NCBI RefSeq assembly: GCF_022458745.1
Contig: NZ_JAJJJF010000002.1
Coordinates: 434,001-498,000 of the forward strand
Source: Bacillus piscicola
GTDB taxonomy: Bacteria; Bacillota; Bacilli; Bacillales; Marinococcaceae
DNA: 64,000 nucleotides
Direction of reading: 5' to 3'
The notes below the pieces were generated by a model, which was not told the DNA's origin, did no database searches, and was given only the letters and a program-made list of their open reading frames with translations. Shown here in pieces: positions 35,262 through 44,439 of this stretch (the stretch's first letter is position 1; the number at the start of each line of letters is the position of its first letter). The translations under genes and the position numbers were made by a program.

Positions 35262-36110
35262 TTAGTTACGGTCGAGAATGATGTTGTCGATTAAGCGTGC
35301 TTTCGCGAACTTCAGGGCGGCGGCGATGATAATGCGCTTGCTGTTGTTGTCGACTTTTTCAAGTAATGGAAAGGTAAGAATCTCCGCATAATCAACGAGT
35401 GCAGAGGTATGGTCGGTCAAAAAAGCGCGCATGTCATTCGCCAATTTTGCATAATCTGTGTTGCCGTTCTCGATTTCACAGGCTGTCTGTTGGAGGCTCT
35501 TATAAAGATAAGGAGCCTCCTGCCGTTCTTTCTTCGTTAAGTTTACATTCCGGGAACTGAGGGCAAGGCCATCTTTTTCGCGAACGGTGGCAACCGGCAC
35601 GATCGTCACCGGAATATTTAAATCATGAACCATATTATCAATGACCGCCACTTGCTGGGCGTCCTTCTCCCCAAAATAAGCACGGTCCGGCTGAATGATC
35701 TGGAACAACTTCAACACGACAGTGGCGACGCCGTCGAAATGTCCCGGACGCGAACTGCCGCAAAGCACATCTGTCCCTTCTGTTACTACAACCTTTGTGC
35801 GCAGCTTGCGCGGGTACATTTCCTCTACTGTCGGGATAAATAAAATATCGACTCCTTGTTCGTCCGCCTGCTGTTGATCACTCAGAAGAGTACGCGGATA
35901 CGAATCCAAGTCTTCATCGGGCCCAAATTGAATAGGGTTCACAAAGATACTGGCAACTGTCACGTCATTGTCCTGCCGTGCTTTCTGCATCAAAGCAAGA
36001 TGCCCTTCGTGAAGCGCCCCCATCGTCGGCACGAGACCAATGGATTGATTCTGCTTTCTTTCCGCTCTTAGCACCGAACGGAGCTCAGCCACAGTTTTGA
36101 CAACTTTCAT
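35262..36110 (-). CDS. panC: pantothenate synthetase
   Basis: 282 residues. It joins pantoate and beta-alanine using ATP. The HIGH-like motif is PTMGALHEGHLALM near residue 28, then FVNPIQFGPDEDLDSYPR, FGEKDAQQ, and LALSSRNVNL as the KMSKS-like loop. The start overlaps panB by four bases (ATGA), so they are coupled. panD, which normally follows and supplies beta-alanine, is not here: only 138 bases separate panC from dinG. Confidence 0.95.
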   Translation of the reverse strand: MKVVKTVAELRSVLRAERKQNQSIGLVPTMGALHEGHLALMQKARQDNDVTVASIFVNPIQFGPDEDLDSYPRTLLSDQQQADEQGVDILFIPTVEEMYPRKLRTKVVVTEGTDVLCGSSRPGHFDGVATVVLKLFQIIQPDRAYFGEKDAQQVAVIDNMVHDLNIPVTIVPVATVREKDGLALSSRNVNLTKKERQEAPYLYKSLQQTACEIENGNTDYAKLANDMRAFLTDHTSALVDYAEILTFPLLEKVDNNSKRIIIAAALKFAKARLIDNIILDRN

Positions 36111-36949
36111 TCCGGCTTCATACCTCCGTAAAGACTATCGGCGGTTTCTTCGTCCATTTTAAAAATATGGCGCTCTTCCGGAAAAACCGACTCTTTTACT
36201 TCGCCGACATACGTCTCAAGTGCATGTACAATTGTTTCTTGAATGTTCGCGTATTGTTTCGCAAACTTAGGAACAAATCCGTCTGTATATCCGACAGCAT
36301 CATGAAAGACGAGCACTTGGCCGTCTGTTTTTCCGCCTGCGCCGATGCCGATAACCGGAATCGTTAATAAAGAACTGATATGAGCTGCCAGCTGCCAAGG
36401 TACACATTCAAGGACGAGTGCAAAAGCCCCCTGCTTCTCCGCTTCTTGTGACTCCCTTACTAACCGTTCCGCCTCTTCTTTTGTTTTCCCTTGGACCTTA
36501 TAGCCGCCGATCACGCCCACCGACTGTGGAGTCAAGCCGAGATGCGCCATTACCGGAACACCAGCTTCTGTCAACAGGCCAATAATCGAAAGCATGCGGC
36601 CGCCGCCCTCGAGTTTGACAGCTTGAACACCGCCCGCCTGCATAAGTTGACGCACGGCAGAAAGGGTCTCACCAATCTCACCGCCGTATGTCAAAAACGG
36701 CAGATCGGCAACAGTAAACGTGTCAGGTGCTCCGCGTCTCACTGCTTTTGAGTGCAGTAGCATATCCTCTAACGTAACCGGAATCGTGGAATCATAACCG
36801 TGAACGACCATGCCGGCAGAATCTCCAACTAAAATGATATCCATGCCAGCGCGCTCAGCTGCCTTTGCCGACGGCGCGTCGTATGCTGTCATCATGGCAA
36901 TCGGTTCCTGTTCTTCTTTCATTTTACGAAATGTTGCGGTGCTTTTCAT
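36107..36949 (-). CDS. panB: 3-methyl-2-oxobutanoate hydroxymethyltransferase
   Basis: 280 residues. First step of pantothenate synthesis, using methylene-tetrahydrofolate. Motifs include MMTAYDAPSAKAAERAGMD, VGDSAGMVVHGYDSTIPVT (metal and substrate site), FLTYG and VIGIGAGGKTDGQVLVFHD. The ATG at 36949 is set by a very strong AAAGGAGGAG site; an in-frame start far upstream is unlikely. It is the first gene of a panBC unit downstream of birA. Confidence 0.95.
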   Translation of the reverse strand: MKSTATFRKMKEEQEPIAMMTAYDAPSAKAAERAGMDIILVGDSAGMVVHGYDSTIPVTLEDMLLHSKAVRRGAPDTFTVADLPFLTYGGEIGETLSAVRQLMQAGGVQAVKLEGGGRMLSIIGLLTEAGVPVMAHLGLTPQSVGVIGGYKVQGKTKEEAERLVRESQEAEKQGAFALVLECVPWQLAAHISSLLTIPVIGIGAGGKTDGQVLVFHDAVGYTDGFVPKFAKQYANIQETIVHALETYVGEVKESVFPEERHIFKMDEETADSLYGGMKPE

Positions 36950-37124
36950 ATGTTTCTCCTCCTTTGTTCGGAGAAGATGAAGGAAACGCTCAATCGGTTT
37001 CTTCATTCCCCGTCCCTGTCCTCTCCCGTGGATCAGGGCAGTAGTAATTTTTTTCAAATCAAACAGTGCAATTCCAGTCGGATATTGCCTGTTCCCATAG
37101 TATAACAAACTTTATGATGAAACG

Positions 37125-38084
37125 TTATAAGGTGATATCCGCACTGTATATATGCTCCAGCGTCCCATCGCTTTTTTTAAGGATAAGCACTCCGTCTTCT
37201 GTTATCCCCTCTGCGTATCCTTTTATTGTTTTTGTCAGCGTGGTAGCGGTAATCTCCTTTCCTATCGTCACGGTGAGTGCTTCCCAGCGCTCTCGTATCT
37301 CCGGAAAACCATTCATTAAATAATGATCATACCAATGTTCGAATCTCTTGAGCATCGCGGCAATCAACTCGGCACGCGAGTAGACCGTCCCACCTGCCTC
37401 AATTCGGAGCGAAGTCGCCGTTTCAGCCAATTCTTCTGGAAACGCTTCCTGGTTAACATTCATTCCAACACCGATAATAACAGCTTGAATACGATCCGGG
37501 TCTGATTGCATCTCGGTTAAAATCCCTGCTGTTTTCTTACCGTGAAGTAAAATATCGTTGGGCCATTTAATTTGCGAACCCAAACCGGTCACCTCTCGTA
37601 TTCCTTCGACTACGGCTACCGCTGTCAGCAAGGTCAACTGCGGTGCTTTATGCGGAGGGATATCCGGTCTTAGTATCAAGCTGGACCATAAACCACTCCC
37701 TGGAGGAGAGTACCAATTGCGGCCGAGTCTTCCCTTCCCAGCAAGCTGTTCATCTGCAACGACTATCGTGCCTTCGGGTGCCCCGTTGCGCGCTTGTTCA
37801 TGAGCTGTTTCCTGAGTGGAGGCAACTGCTTTTTTATAAACAATGTTCTGGCCGATTCTTTTTGTCGTTAACTGTGCTTTTATTTCATCCGCGGATGCCA
37901 AATTAGGAGTTCGCAAGAGCCGATACCCTTTCCGGGGCAGTGCTTCAAGTTCGTAGCCGTTTTTTCTCAGCTCTTCGATATGCTTCCAGACCGCCGTCCG
38001 GGAAATACCTAGTATGTTGCTGATTTCCTGACCGGAAATAAAAGAGTCTGTACTCGTTAATAATTGCAACAGCTTACTTCTCAT
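37125..38084 (-). CDS. birA: biotin-protein ligase and biotin repressor BirA
   Basis: 319 residues. The N-terminal winged helix (ISGQEISNILGISRTAVWKH) marks the repressor type. The ligase domain carries GKGRLGRNWYSPPG for biotinyl-AMP binding near residue 115, followed by KWPNDI near 178, and a C-terminal SH3-like part (GKEITATTLTK..GYAEGITEDG). It biotinylates carboxylases and represses biotin genes. Its start overlaps the cca stop by 11 bases. Confidence 0.94.
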   Translation of the reverse strand: MRSKLLQLLTSTDSFISGQEISNILGISRTAVWKHIEELRKNGYELEALPRKGYRLLRTPNLASADEIKAQLTTKRIGQNIVYKKAVASTQETAHEQARNGAPEGTIVVADEQLAGKGRLGRNWYSPPGSGLWSSLILRPDIPPHKAPQLTLLTAVAVVEGIREVTGLGSQIKWPNDILLHGKKTAGILTEMQSDPDRIQAVIIGVGMNVNQEAFPEELAETATSLRIEAGGTVYSRAELIAAMLKRFEHWYDHYLMNGFPEIRERWEALTVTIGKEITATTLTKTIKGYAEGITEDGVLILKKSDGTLEHIYSADITL

Positions 38085-39246
38085 GAAAATACTTCTCCTT
38101 TAGAACCGTTAAAAGTTCTGTTTTATCGTTCGCGTGAGTCCCTGTCACTACTGCCTGCTCGGCCCAATTGAGCAAGCGGCCGATGCAGGGTTTTTCAATA
38201 TCCGGCAATAAACGAAGAATATCTCTTCCGTCTATCATTAATTCCTCACGCTTTTTCATCGGCAGTTTTTGATAAACACTTTTGATGTGAGTGACTTGGT
38301 GCGGGTGCGTTTCACCGTAGTACCATTGATGCAGCTTTTCCGTTTCCACGGCCGTTTCCTCACCTACTTTATATATGAGAAGCGCATCCCACGGGATAGC
38401 ATGTTTGTGAGCGAGGATGAGGGACAGCATGTTATGTATGACATTCTTTTGATGGTTGGAGAATTTCCAAGCACGAAGCCGTGTTACTGGAGCGCCGACA
38501 TAGATTACTAACAAAAAAGCAGCCCATCTTGCCTCTTCTGTCGCAAGCGTTGCCATGTCCAGCTGCTTGTCCATTTTTCTCTGCTGGTCTTCTGTCGCTA
38601 TAGCCGCCGGCAAAAAAGACGGTATGTCCCATTGAAAAAAAACGGCAAGTGCCTGCCCATGCTTACTTGCGACGAGCAACTTGCCAATTTCCGCCCGGAT
38701 TCTCTCCACCGGCACCCTTCTCAAACAATCTCTTTCAGTTAAAGCGGCTTGTTTTGTTTCGGTGTCAATGATAAAGCCAAGCTCAGCGACAAAGCGTAAC
38801 GCTCTTAGTATTCGCAGCGGATCCTCCTGAAACCGAGTATGCGGACGATAGGCTTTAATCCTTTTTGCATGAAGGTCAGACCTTCCATTCAGCGGATCAA
38901 TCATTGTTCCGCTCGCGTCCAAGGCAATGGCATTCATCGTAAAATCTCTTTCATATAAATCAGCCTCAATGTTCGAAGCCTCTCCTCGAAACGGAGAGAC
39001 TTCATAAAAAACGTCGTCCCATTTCACTAAGAAAATATCAAAATGACGCGAGGCTTTAATAGCTCTCGGAAACAGCGCCATTATTTCCTCAGGTGATGCC
39101 GCCGTCACGATATCAAAATCGTGAACCGGCTTTTCGAGGAGGATATCACGAACGGCGCCGCCAACAATGTAAGCGGGACATCCTTGTTCTGTCATATAGG
39201 CAATCAGTTTCCGCGCCGCCTGCCAGTCGTTACGTTGCAAAAACAT
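38074..39246 (-). CDS. cca: CCA tRNA nucleotidyltransferase
   Basis: 390 residues, class II enzyme. The nucleotidyltransferase signature is YIVGGAVRDILL with the metal pair in HDFDIVT near residue 42. Then come RRE-like FRGEA and ERDFTMNAIALD, the nucleotide-reading EDPLRILRALRF near 142, and a helical tail. It adds or repairs the 3' CCA end of tRNAs. The ATG directly follows the bshA stop, so the genes are coupled. Confidence 0.95.
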   Translation of the reverse strand: MFLQRNDWQAARKLIAYMTEQGCPAYIVGGAVRDILLEKPVHDFDIVTAASPEEIMALFPRAIKASRHFDIFLVKWDDVFYEVSPFRGEASNIEADLYERDFTMNAIALDASGTMIDPLNGRSDLHAKRIKAYRPHTRFQEDPLRILRALRFVAELGFIIDTETKQAALTERDCLRRVPVERIRAEIGKLLVASKHGQALAVFFQWDIPSFLPAAIATEDQQRKMDKQLDMATLATEEARWAAFLLVIYVGAPVTRLRAWKFSNHQKNVIHNMLSLILAHKHAIPWDALLIYKVGEETAVETEKLHQWYYGETHPHQVTHIKSVYQKLPMKKREELMIDGRDILRLLPDIEKPCIGRLLNWAEQAVVTGTHANDKTELLTVLKEKYFHEK

Positions 39247-40365
39247 CTACTCCTCGTTATAGATTGCTTCATATTGTTCGACAATACGCGAAGACTTGAA
39301 CATGGCCTGGGCCCGCCTTATGGACTCTTTGGCGAAAGATGCGTATTTCTCTTGATTCATTAACAGCTCCGCTCCCAGCTTACCTGCCGTGACGGCATCG
39401 CCAATCGGGACGATAAAGCCGGTTTCCCTATCGGCAACCACTTCTGGAATTCCGCCGGCACGGCTGCCAATCACAGGGACACCGCACGCCATTGCTTCGA
39501 GAGCTACCAGTCCGAAACTCTCTTTTTCGGACAGTAACAAAGCCAGATCAGACATCTGCAAATAATCGACAATGTTTTTTTGATTCCCGAGGAACAAGAC
39601 GCGGTCACTGATCCCCAGTTCCGCAGCTTTGTTGCAAGCATCCGTCCGGTCCGGCCCGTCACCGATCATTAACAGTACAGCAGGGCAGCTTTTCTCCACA
39701 TAAGAAAAAGCCTCGATCACATCTACCACCCTTTTAACCGGTCGAAAATTCGAAATGTGAATCACTACTTTTTCTTCCTCGCGAATACCATACGCTTCTT
39801 TTAATTCAAGATTCGGCTCGGCAGGATAGTACTCGCGTTCATCCACAAAATTATAGATGGTGTCAATTGGTTTGGACGTTCCCAGTACTTCAGCGGTCTC
39901 AGCAGCTAAGGATTCTGAGACTGCTGTTACTTTATCGGAACGGTCAATCGCATAACGTATGATTTCACGTAAGGACTGGTCATGACCGAGTACGGTGATA
40001 TCTGTTCCGTGCAACGTCGTTACTATTTTCACGTCCCGAGTCGACATATCTTTCGCTAGTAAGGCGCAGACCGCGTGCGGTACGGCATAATGAACATGAA
40101 GGACATCAAGGTTTTCCCGTTTCACTACCTCGGCCATTTTGCTTGCCAGTGTCAAAGAATACGGCGGGTATTGAAACACCTCATATTGGTTGACTTCCAC
40201 CTCGTGATAATAAATATTCGGGTATGTTTTATTTAACCGGAAAGGAAGCGCGGTGGTAATAAAGTGAATTTCATGCCCTTTTTCAGCTAAAAGTTGGCCG
40301 AGTTCCGTGGCAACGACCCCGGATCCCCCAACAGTCGGATAACAAGTAATGCCTATTTTCTTCAT
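39247..40365 (-). CDS. bshA: N-acetyl-glucosaminyl L-malate synthase BshA
   Basis: 372 residues, GT4-family glycosyltransferase. It makes GlcNAc-malate, the first intermediate of bacillithiol. Motifs include CYPTVGGSGVVATELG near residue 7, HVHYAVPHAV near 92, TLHGTDI near 120, and the UDP-sugar site ESFGLVALEAMACGVPVIGS. It overlaps bshB1 by four bases, so the first two bacillithiol steps are made together. Confidence 0.95.
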   Translation of the reverse strand: MKKIGITCYPTVGGSGVVATELGQLLAEKGHEIHFITTALPFRLNKTYPNIYYHEVEVNQYEVFQYPPYSLTLASKMAEVVKRENLDVLHVHYAVPHAVCALLAKDMSTRDVKIVTTLHGTDITVLGHDQSLREIIRYAIDRSDKVTAVSESLAAETAEVLGTSKPIDTIYNFVDEREYYPAEPNLELKEAYGIREEEKVVIHISNFRPVKRVVDVIEAFSYVEKSCPAVLLMIGDGPDRTDACNKAAELGISDRVLFLGNQKNIVDYLQMSDLALLLSEKESFGLVALEAMACGVPVIGSRAGGIPEVVADRETGFIVPIGDAVTAGKLGAELLMNQEKYASFAKESIRRAQAMFKSSRIVEQYEAIYNEE

Positions 40366-41069
40366 GAATCGGTTCCCCTTTTCGGAAGAGCAGAAAACAG
40401 AAAAGGCGTCACCTGCTTAAACCCTTCAGCAGCCTCTGTCCCCGCCTCTTTTCCAAATAACAGATCACGCCTTCGGACGGTTTCTATGTATTGATCTGTA
40501 AGAGGCGTATCTACGCTTCCTGGCTTTTTCACAAATTGACTTTCATAAGCAAGCAGTGCCTTCTCTTTTACCGAACGAGATCGTGAAATATCCATATAGA
40601 AATCAGGCTCTGGCACACCATTGATGAAATACTGATAAAACGCAGCTGTCTTATGAGGAGCGCCCTTCACCTTAGGAAAACGTTTTATTCCTGCATCAAA
40701 AATAGCTGCTTGCACAACCTCCCCACAGGCACCGTGATCCGGATGTCGATCTTTGTAAGGAGCAAATATAACATCAGGCTTTAGTTCACGGATGAGGGAA
40801 ACAAGGGAGTAATACTCCGGGTGACTTTGCGATAGACTGCGGTCCGGAAAGTGTAATTGATATCTTTCCGCTACACCCAGCACTGCAGCTGCCCGCGCTG
40901 CTTCCTGCTGCCGCGTCTCTACCGTCCCGTTAGATGAGAGTTCTCCCTTTGTTACATTGCATATATAGACGATATCCCCACGATTCGCATGCAGCGCAAT
41001 CGTTCCACCCATGCCAATCTCCACGTCATCAGGATGCGCTCCTGCCGCCAAGATAACCATTGGTTCCAT
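40362..41069 (-). CDS. bshB1: bacillithiol deacetylase BshB1
   Basis: 235 residues, zinc-dependent LmbE/PIG-L fold. The metal motif is GAHPDDVEIGMGGT near residue 8. DRHPDHG near 112 supplies a further histidine. It removes acetyl from GlcNAc-malate. The ATG at 41069 is chosen for GGGAGG six bases upstream. It overlaps bshA; bshC is not in this window. Confidence 0.94.
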   Translation of the reverse strand: MEPMVILAAGAHPDDVEIGMGGTIALHANRGDIVYICNVTKGELSSNGTVETRQQEAARAAAVLGVAERYQLHFPDRSLSQSHPEYYSLVSLIRELKPDVIFAPYKDRHPDHGACGEVVQAAIFDAGIKRFPKVKGAPHKTAAFYQYFINGVPEPDFYMDISRSRSVKEKALLAYESQFVKKPGSVDTPLTDQYIETVRRRDLLFGKEAGTEAAEGFKQVTPFLFSALPKRGTDS

Positions 41070-41125
41070 ACAGAGCCTCCCTTCTGCCAAGCTTGGCTTC
41101 TTTTTTATCTATCATTAGGGCATAG

Positions 41126-41524
41126 CTACTGACGATACATATCACGAAAGTCCAACAGACCATGTTCCAGCCCTTTGACTAGCACTTCCGCCGTTGACAT
41201 ATTTGTTGCTACCGGAACGCTGTGGACATCGCACAAACGGATAAGTGCTGTAATATCCGGCTCGTGCGGCTGGGAGGTTAACGGATCACGGAAAAACAAA
41301 ACAAGATCCATCCGTCCGCTCGCGACGAGAGATCCGATTTGCTGATCACCGCCAAGCGGGCCGGATAAATGCTTTTCTATCGTAAGGCCCACTTCTGATT
41401 CAATCCGATTTCCCGTTGTTCCGGTAGCATGCAGCGTATGATTCTCAAGAAGAGGCCGGTAGGCTTGCGCAAAACGGACAATATCTTCTTTTTTCTTATC
41501 ATGAGCAATCAAGGCAATATTCAA
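41126..41524 (-). CDS. mgsA: methylglyoxal synthase
   Basis: 132 residues. It converts dihydroxyacetone phosphate to methylglyoxal, a bypass that relieves phosphate-sugar stress. Characteristic segments are [21 protein letters not shown] with the catalytic Asp, and [17 protein letters not shown]. The start is TTG with GGAGAGCGG upstream. It lies between dapB and bshB1, as in B. subtilis; bacillithiol is the cofactor for methylglyoxal removal, so the proximity makes sense. Confidence 0.95.
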   Translation of the reverse strand: MNIALIAHDKKKEDIVRFAQAYRPLLENHTLHATGTTGNRIESEVGLTIEKHLSGPLGGDQQIGSLVASGRMDLVLFFRDPLTSQPHEPDITALIRLCDVHSVPVATNMSTAEVLVKGLEHGLLDFRDMYRQ

Positions 41525-41535
41525 ACCGCTCTCCC

Positions 41536-42351
41536 CTATTCCATTATGTTTTCCAGGCCGTATACGAGCGTTTTCAACTGGGTGACCTGCTCTACAGCGA
41601 GCTTAACCCCCGGCATAAACGAGCGGCGGTTAAAGGAGTCGTGACGGATCGTTAATGTCTGGCCTGCACCCCCAAAAATCACTTCTTGATGGGCGACCAG
41701 TCCCGGGAGGCGGATGCTGTGAATATGTAAGCCGTCCACTTCAGCTCCCCGTGCACCTTCTATATCTTCTTTTTCATCTGGATGCCCCTGTTGTTTAGGA
41801 GGACGGACCTCATTGATAAGCGCAGCCGTTTTTGCCGCGGTACCGGACGGAGCATCCAGTTTATTATCATGATGCATCTCCAGAATTTCGACATCTGAAA
41901 AATACTTGGCTGCCATTTGGGAAAATTTCATCATCAATACAGCCCCAACTGCAAAATTCGGAGCTATAATGGCACCAATTTCTTTCTCTTCTGCAATCTG
42001 ACGGTACGTTTCAATTTCCTTTGCCGTAAAACCCGTCGTGCCAATAACCGGAGAAACGTGGTGATCTAACGCCAGCTTAAGATGGCGTTTCCCGGTTTCC
42101 GGTGTTGTGAGATCGATGAGAACATCCGCTTCCACCGCCCCTAAACATTCCTCCATGCTGTCAAACACTTTTGCGTCAGACGCCGGCATTCCCGCAAGCT
42201 CTTTCACCTGTAATCCGTTATTTCTCGTATCGACAACAGCAGCCAATTCGAAATGCTCGGTTTCATGAACGAGCTGCACCGCTTCAAATCCCATCTTACC
42301 GCGGGGGCCAGCTACAATAATCCGCACGTTTTCAACATGATCCGTATTCAT
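41536..42351 (-). CDS. dapB: 4-hydroxy-tetrahydrodipicolinate reductase
   Basis: 271 residues. NAD(P)H-dependent step of lysine and diaminopimelate synthesis. The Rossmann start is [12 protein letters not shown] near residue 14. The catalytic segment [15 protein letters not shown] lies near 160, and LRQ-type IGTTGF near 103. It starts three bases after mazG's stop, in the conserved order mazG-dapB-mgsA-bshB1-bshA-cca-birA-panBC. Confidence 0.95.
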   Translation of the reverse strand: MNTDHVENVRIIVAGPRGKMGFEAVQLVHETEHFELAAVVDTRNNGLQVKELAGMPASDAKVFDSMEECLGAVEADVLIDLTTPETGKRHLKLALDHHVSPVIGTTGFTAKEIETYRQIAEEKEIGAIIAPNFAVGAVLMMKFSQMAAKYFSDVEILEMHHDNKLDAPSGTAAKTAALINEVRPPKQQGHPDEKEDIEGARGAEVDGLHIHSIRLPGLVAHQEVIFGGAGQTLTIRHDSFNRRSFMPGVKLAVEQVTQLKTLVYGLENIME

Positions 42352-42354
42352 ATG

Positions 42355-42693
42355 CTATCTGTCTCCTTCATCTTTTTTTGTCCAACGATCGCGGTCACGA
42401 TCTCGAAATTTTTCCATTACTAAATCAAAAGCTTCATCTAGGTCAATATGTAAAGAGTTAGCAAAACAAATCAGCACAAATAAAATATCGCCCATTTCCT
42501 GTTCCAAGGACTTTTCCGTTTCGGTTTCTTTTTTCGGTTTTTCCCCGTAAAAATGGTTGATTTCCCGAGCCAATTCCCCTGTTTCTTCGCTCAATCTCGC
42601 CATCATCGCGAGCGGGCTAAAATAGCCTTCTTTGAATTGGCCGATATACGCGTCAACCTCCGCTTGCATCTCTTTCATTGTTTTCGTAGTCAT
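42355..42693 (-). CDS. ypjD: MazG-type nucleotide pyrophosphohydrolase (YpjD)
   Basis: 112 residues. One all-helical MazG domain with LSEETGELAREINH (the Glu-x-x-Glu pair) near residue 31 and LEQEMGDILFVLICFAN near 63, completing the metal site. It hydrolyses unusual or excess nucleoside triphosphates. The ATG at 42693 has AAGGCGG seven bases upstream; an in-frame ATG at 42714 is too near the predicted transcription start. Confidence 0.9.
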   Translation of the reverse strand: MTTKTMKEMQAEVDAYIGQFKEGYFSPLAMMARLSEETGELAREINHFYGEKPKKETETEKSLEQEMGDILFVLICFANSLHIDLDEAFDLVMEKFRDRDRDRWTKKDEGDR

Positions 42694-42714
42694 CGTTATC
42701 CCGCCTTCTTTCAT

Positions 42715-42743
42715 ATCGTAACGAATTCTCTCACGTTTGACAA
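42715..42743 (-). promoter_or_regulatory. possible sigma-A promoter of the mazG-dapB operon
   Basis: On the minus strand TTGTCA (42743-42738) and TACGAT (42720-42715) are 17 bases apart, giving a leader of about 15 bases. Confidence 0.45.
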
Positions 42744-42767
42744 TTGATCAAACCGCATAGTATGCAT

Positions 42768-43130
42768 CAAGTTTTTCTCTAAATGGTTATGAGAACAATA
42801 CTTTCAACACTTTGTTTTTACACATCTACAACCAACTTCCAATCGCTCTGGGCGGACGCTTTCACCTACAGGCACAAGGGCGACATCAGTTCGAGACCGC
42901 GCTGACGCTTGCTCTCACTGTGTCTTCTTTGCCGCGGGCATGGCCCCCGCCTCAGGCCTGCAGGATGCAGGTCATGCAACCGTTGCGACAGGACGTCGCG
43001 CACTTAGGTTGTCACCCTTTTTTATGCTCATTGCGGGGTCTCAAGACTCATGCTACGACGAACACGATGTTCTAGTGTGACCGTTTTTAGCCGACGCTCT
43101 TTTCAGTCCACATATATCAGTTTTCTTTTG
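42768..43130 (+). repeat. dispersed noncoding element, copy 3 (longest)
   Basis: The first 180 bases match the 61.55 kb copy almost exactly, from GTTTTTCTCTAAATGGTTAT through CCAATCGCTCTGGGCGGA to GCCGCGGGC. The middle (CAGGATGCAGGT..GCGACAGGACGTCGCG) matches the 2.5 kb copy. The end (CCGACGCTCTTTTCAGTC, TCAGTTTTCTTTT) matches the 11.6 kb copy. So it is the most complete member of the family. Confidence 0.78.
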
Positions 43131-43261
43131 AAGTTATCGAGTACTATTTTACACATACAACCGCACAGCTCTTCTTAAATAACTCTGTAAAAACCGAAGT
43201 CTGCATAGCAAGATAAATAAGAGGGTATGGGATGAGAATGGAGTTGTGAAAATGGACTGGA

Positions 43262-43420
43262 AGGAAAACAACGACGACTTAGAGTGTGTAGGATGTTGTA
43301 TAAATTCGTTGGTCACAAAATAACAATCCTATGGAGCGTGTATGAAAGCATGAATTAGCGCAGGACGGAAAATAACAACCATATAGAGTATGTATGAAGT
43401 CGTGAAAAGGCAACAGCCAG
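43262..43420 (-). repeat. 52-bp tandem repeat array, locus 3 (three units, reverse)
   Basis: Minus-strand units with cores AACAACGACG at 43267, AATAACAATC at 43319 and AATAACAACC at 43371, spaced exactly 52 bases apart. It lies between the mazG operon start and the yitT promoter, the only locus of the family in a divergent gap. Confidence 0.78.
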
Positions 43421-43444
43421 AAAATCAGTTCCGTCCCCAGCCAT

Positions 43445-43474
43445 TTGCCCCGGTGTCTGCTTTTTGCTTATAAT
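43445..43474 (+). promoter_or_regulatory. sigma-A promoter of the yitT-type gene
   Basis: TTGCCC at 43445-43450 and TATAAT at 43469-43474 are 18 bases apart, 70 bases before the ATG. Confidence 0.6.
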
Positions 43475-43544
43475 GAATAAATACTCTCCCGCAAGTCCCC
43501 TTGCCTTGGGGTACACAGCTTATCCAAAAGGGTGGTGTGTCGTG

Positions 43545-44423
43545 ATGCAGCAAGCAGTTATGAAGCATATCAAAAATGGTTTTCTTATTTTTTTTGGTTC
43601 CGCGATCATGTCATTTGGCCTCGTCTATTTTAATATGCAAAATAATTTAGCCGATGGTGGATTTACAGGCATTACGCTCTTGCTTTATTTTATGTTTCAG
43701 ATTAACCCCGCTTTGTCTAATTTAGTCTTAAATATTCCGCTCTTTTTTATCGGCTGGCGCCTGCTCGGCAAGACGACGTTCGTCTATACCGTCATCGGTA
43801 CCGTTAGTATCTCTTTCTTCTTGTGGGTTTTTCAAGAGTTTCCTCTTTTATATTTACCCTTACAAGATGATATGACGCTTGTAGCTTTGTTCGCGGGGGT
43901 ATTTCTCGGGACAGGGCTAGGGATTGTTTTTCGCTTCGGGGGTACGACCGGGGGGATCGACATTATTGCAAAGCTGGGCTTCCATTACTTTGGCTGGAGT
44001 ATGGGAAGAACCATGTTTGTCTTTGATGCTCTCGTCATTACAAGCTCTCTCATTTATTTAGACTACCGCGAAGCCATGTATACCCTTGTGGCTGTTTTCG
44101 TCGCCTCAAAAGTAATTGATATCATTCAACAAGGGGCGTATTCGGCGAAAGCCGCTTTTATTATCTCGGAGAAAAACGAAGCGATCTCACAGGCGATTAT
44201 GAGTGAAATGGACCGCGGTGCTACTTTTTTTCGAGGGATAGGAACGTTCACTGGCTCTGATAAAAAAGTCCTTTATTGTGTGGTCGGAAAAAACGAACTG
44301 GTCCGCTTGAAAAACGTAGTGGAAAAAATAGATCCGCATGCCTTCGTCACCGTGAACAGCGTCCAGGACGTGATTGGAGAAGGCTTCACCCTTGATGAAA
44401 ATAAGAAACCATTGCAACGCTAA
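43545..44423 (+). CDS. ypjC: YitT family membrane protein (YpjC-like)
   Basis: 292 residues. Five to six membrane segments fill the first 190 residues, with the YitT signature NNLADGGFTGITLLLYF and FRFGGTTGGIDIIAKL. A cytoplasmic DUF2179 domain follows (AIMSEMDRGATFFRGIGTFTG). The role is unknown; transport has been proposed for the family. Its place beside ypjB, ypjA and qcr fits YpjC of B. subtilis, though it lies on the opposite strand from its neighbours here. Confidence 0.85.
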   Translation: MQQAVMKHIKNGFLIFFGSAIMSFGLVYFNMQNNLADGGFTGITLLLYFMFQINPALSNLVLNIPLFFIGWRLLGKTTFVYTVIGTVSISFFLWVFQEFPLLYLPLQDDMTLVALFAGVFLGTGLGIVFRFGGTTGGIDIIAKLGFHYFGWSMGRTMFVFDALVITSSLIYLDYREAMYTLVAVFVASKVIDIIQQGAYSAKAAFIISEKNEAISQAIMSEMDRGATFFRGIGTFTGSDKKVLYCVVGKNELVRLKNVVEKIDPHAFVTVNSVQDVIGEGFTLDENKKPLQR

Positions 44424-44439
44424 TGCCACCCTTACACTT

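Noticed and set aside
42812-43075. 87-residue plus-strand reading frame
   Set aside because: It lies wholly in dispersed element copy 3; the matching frame is broken in copy 4.
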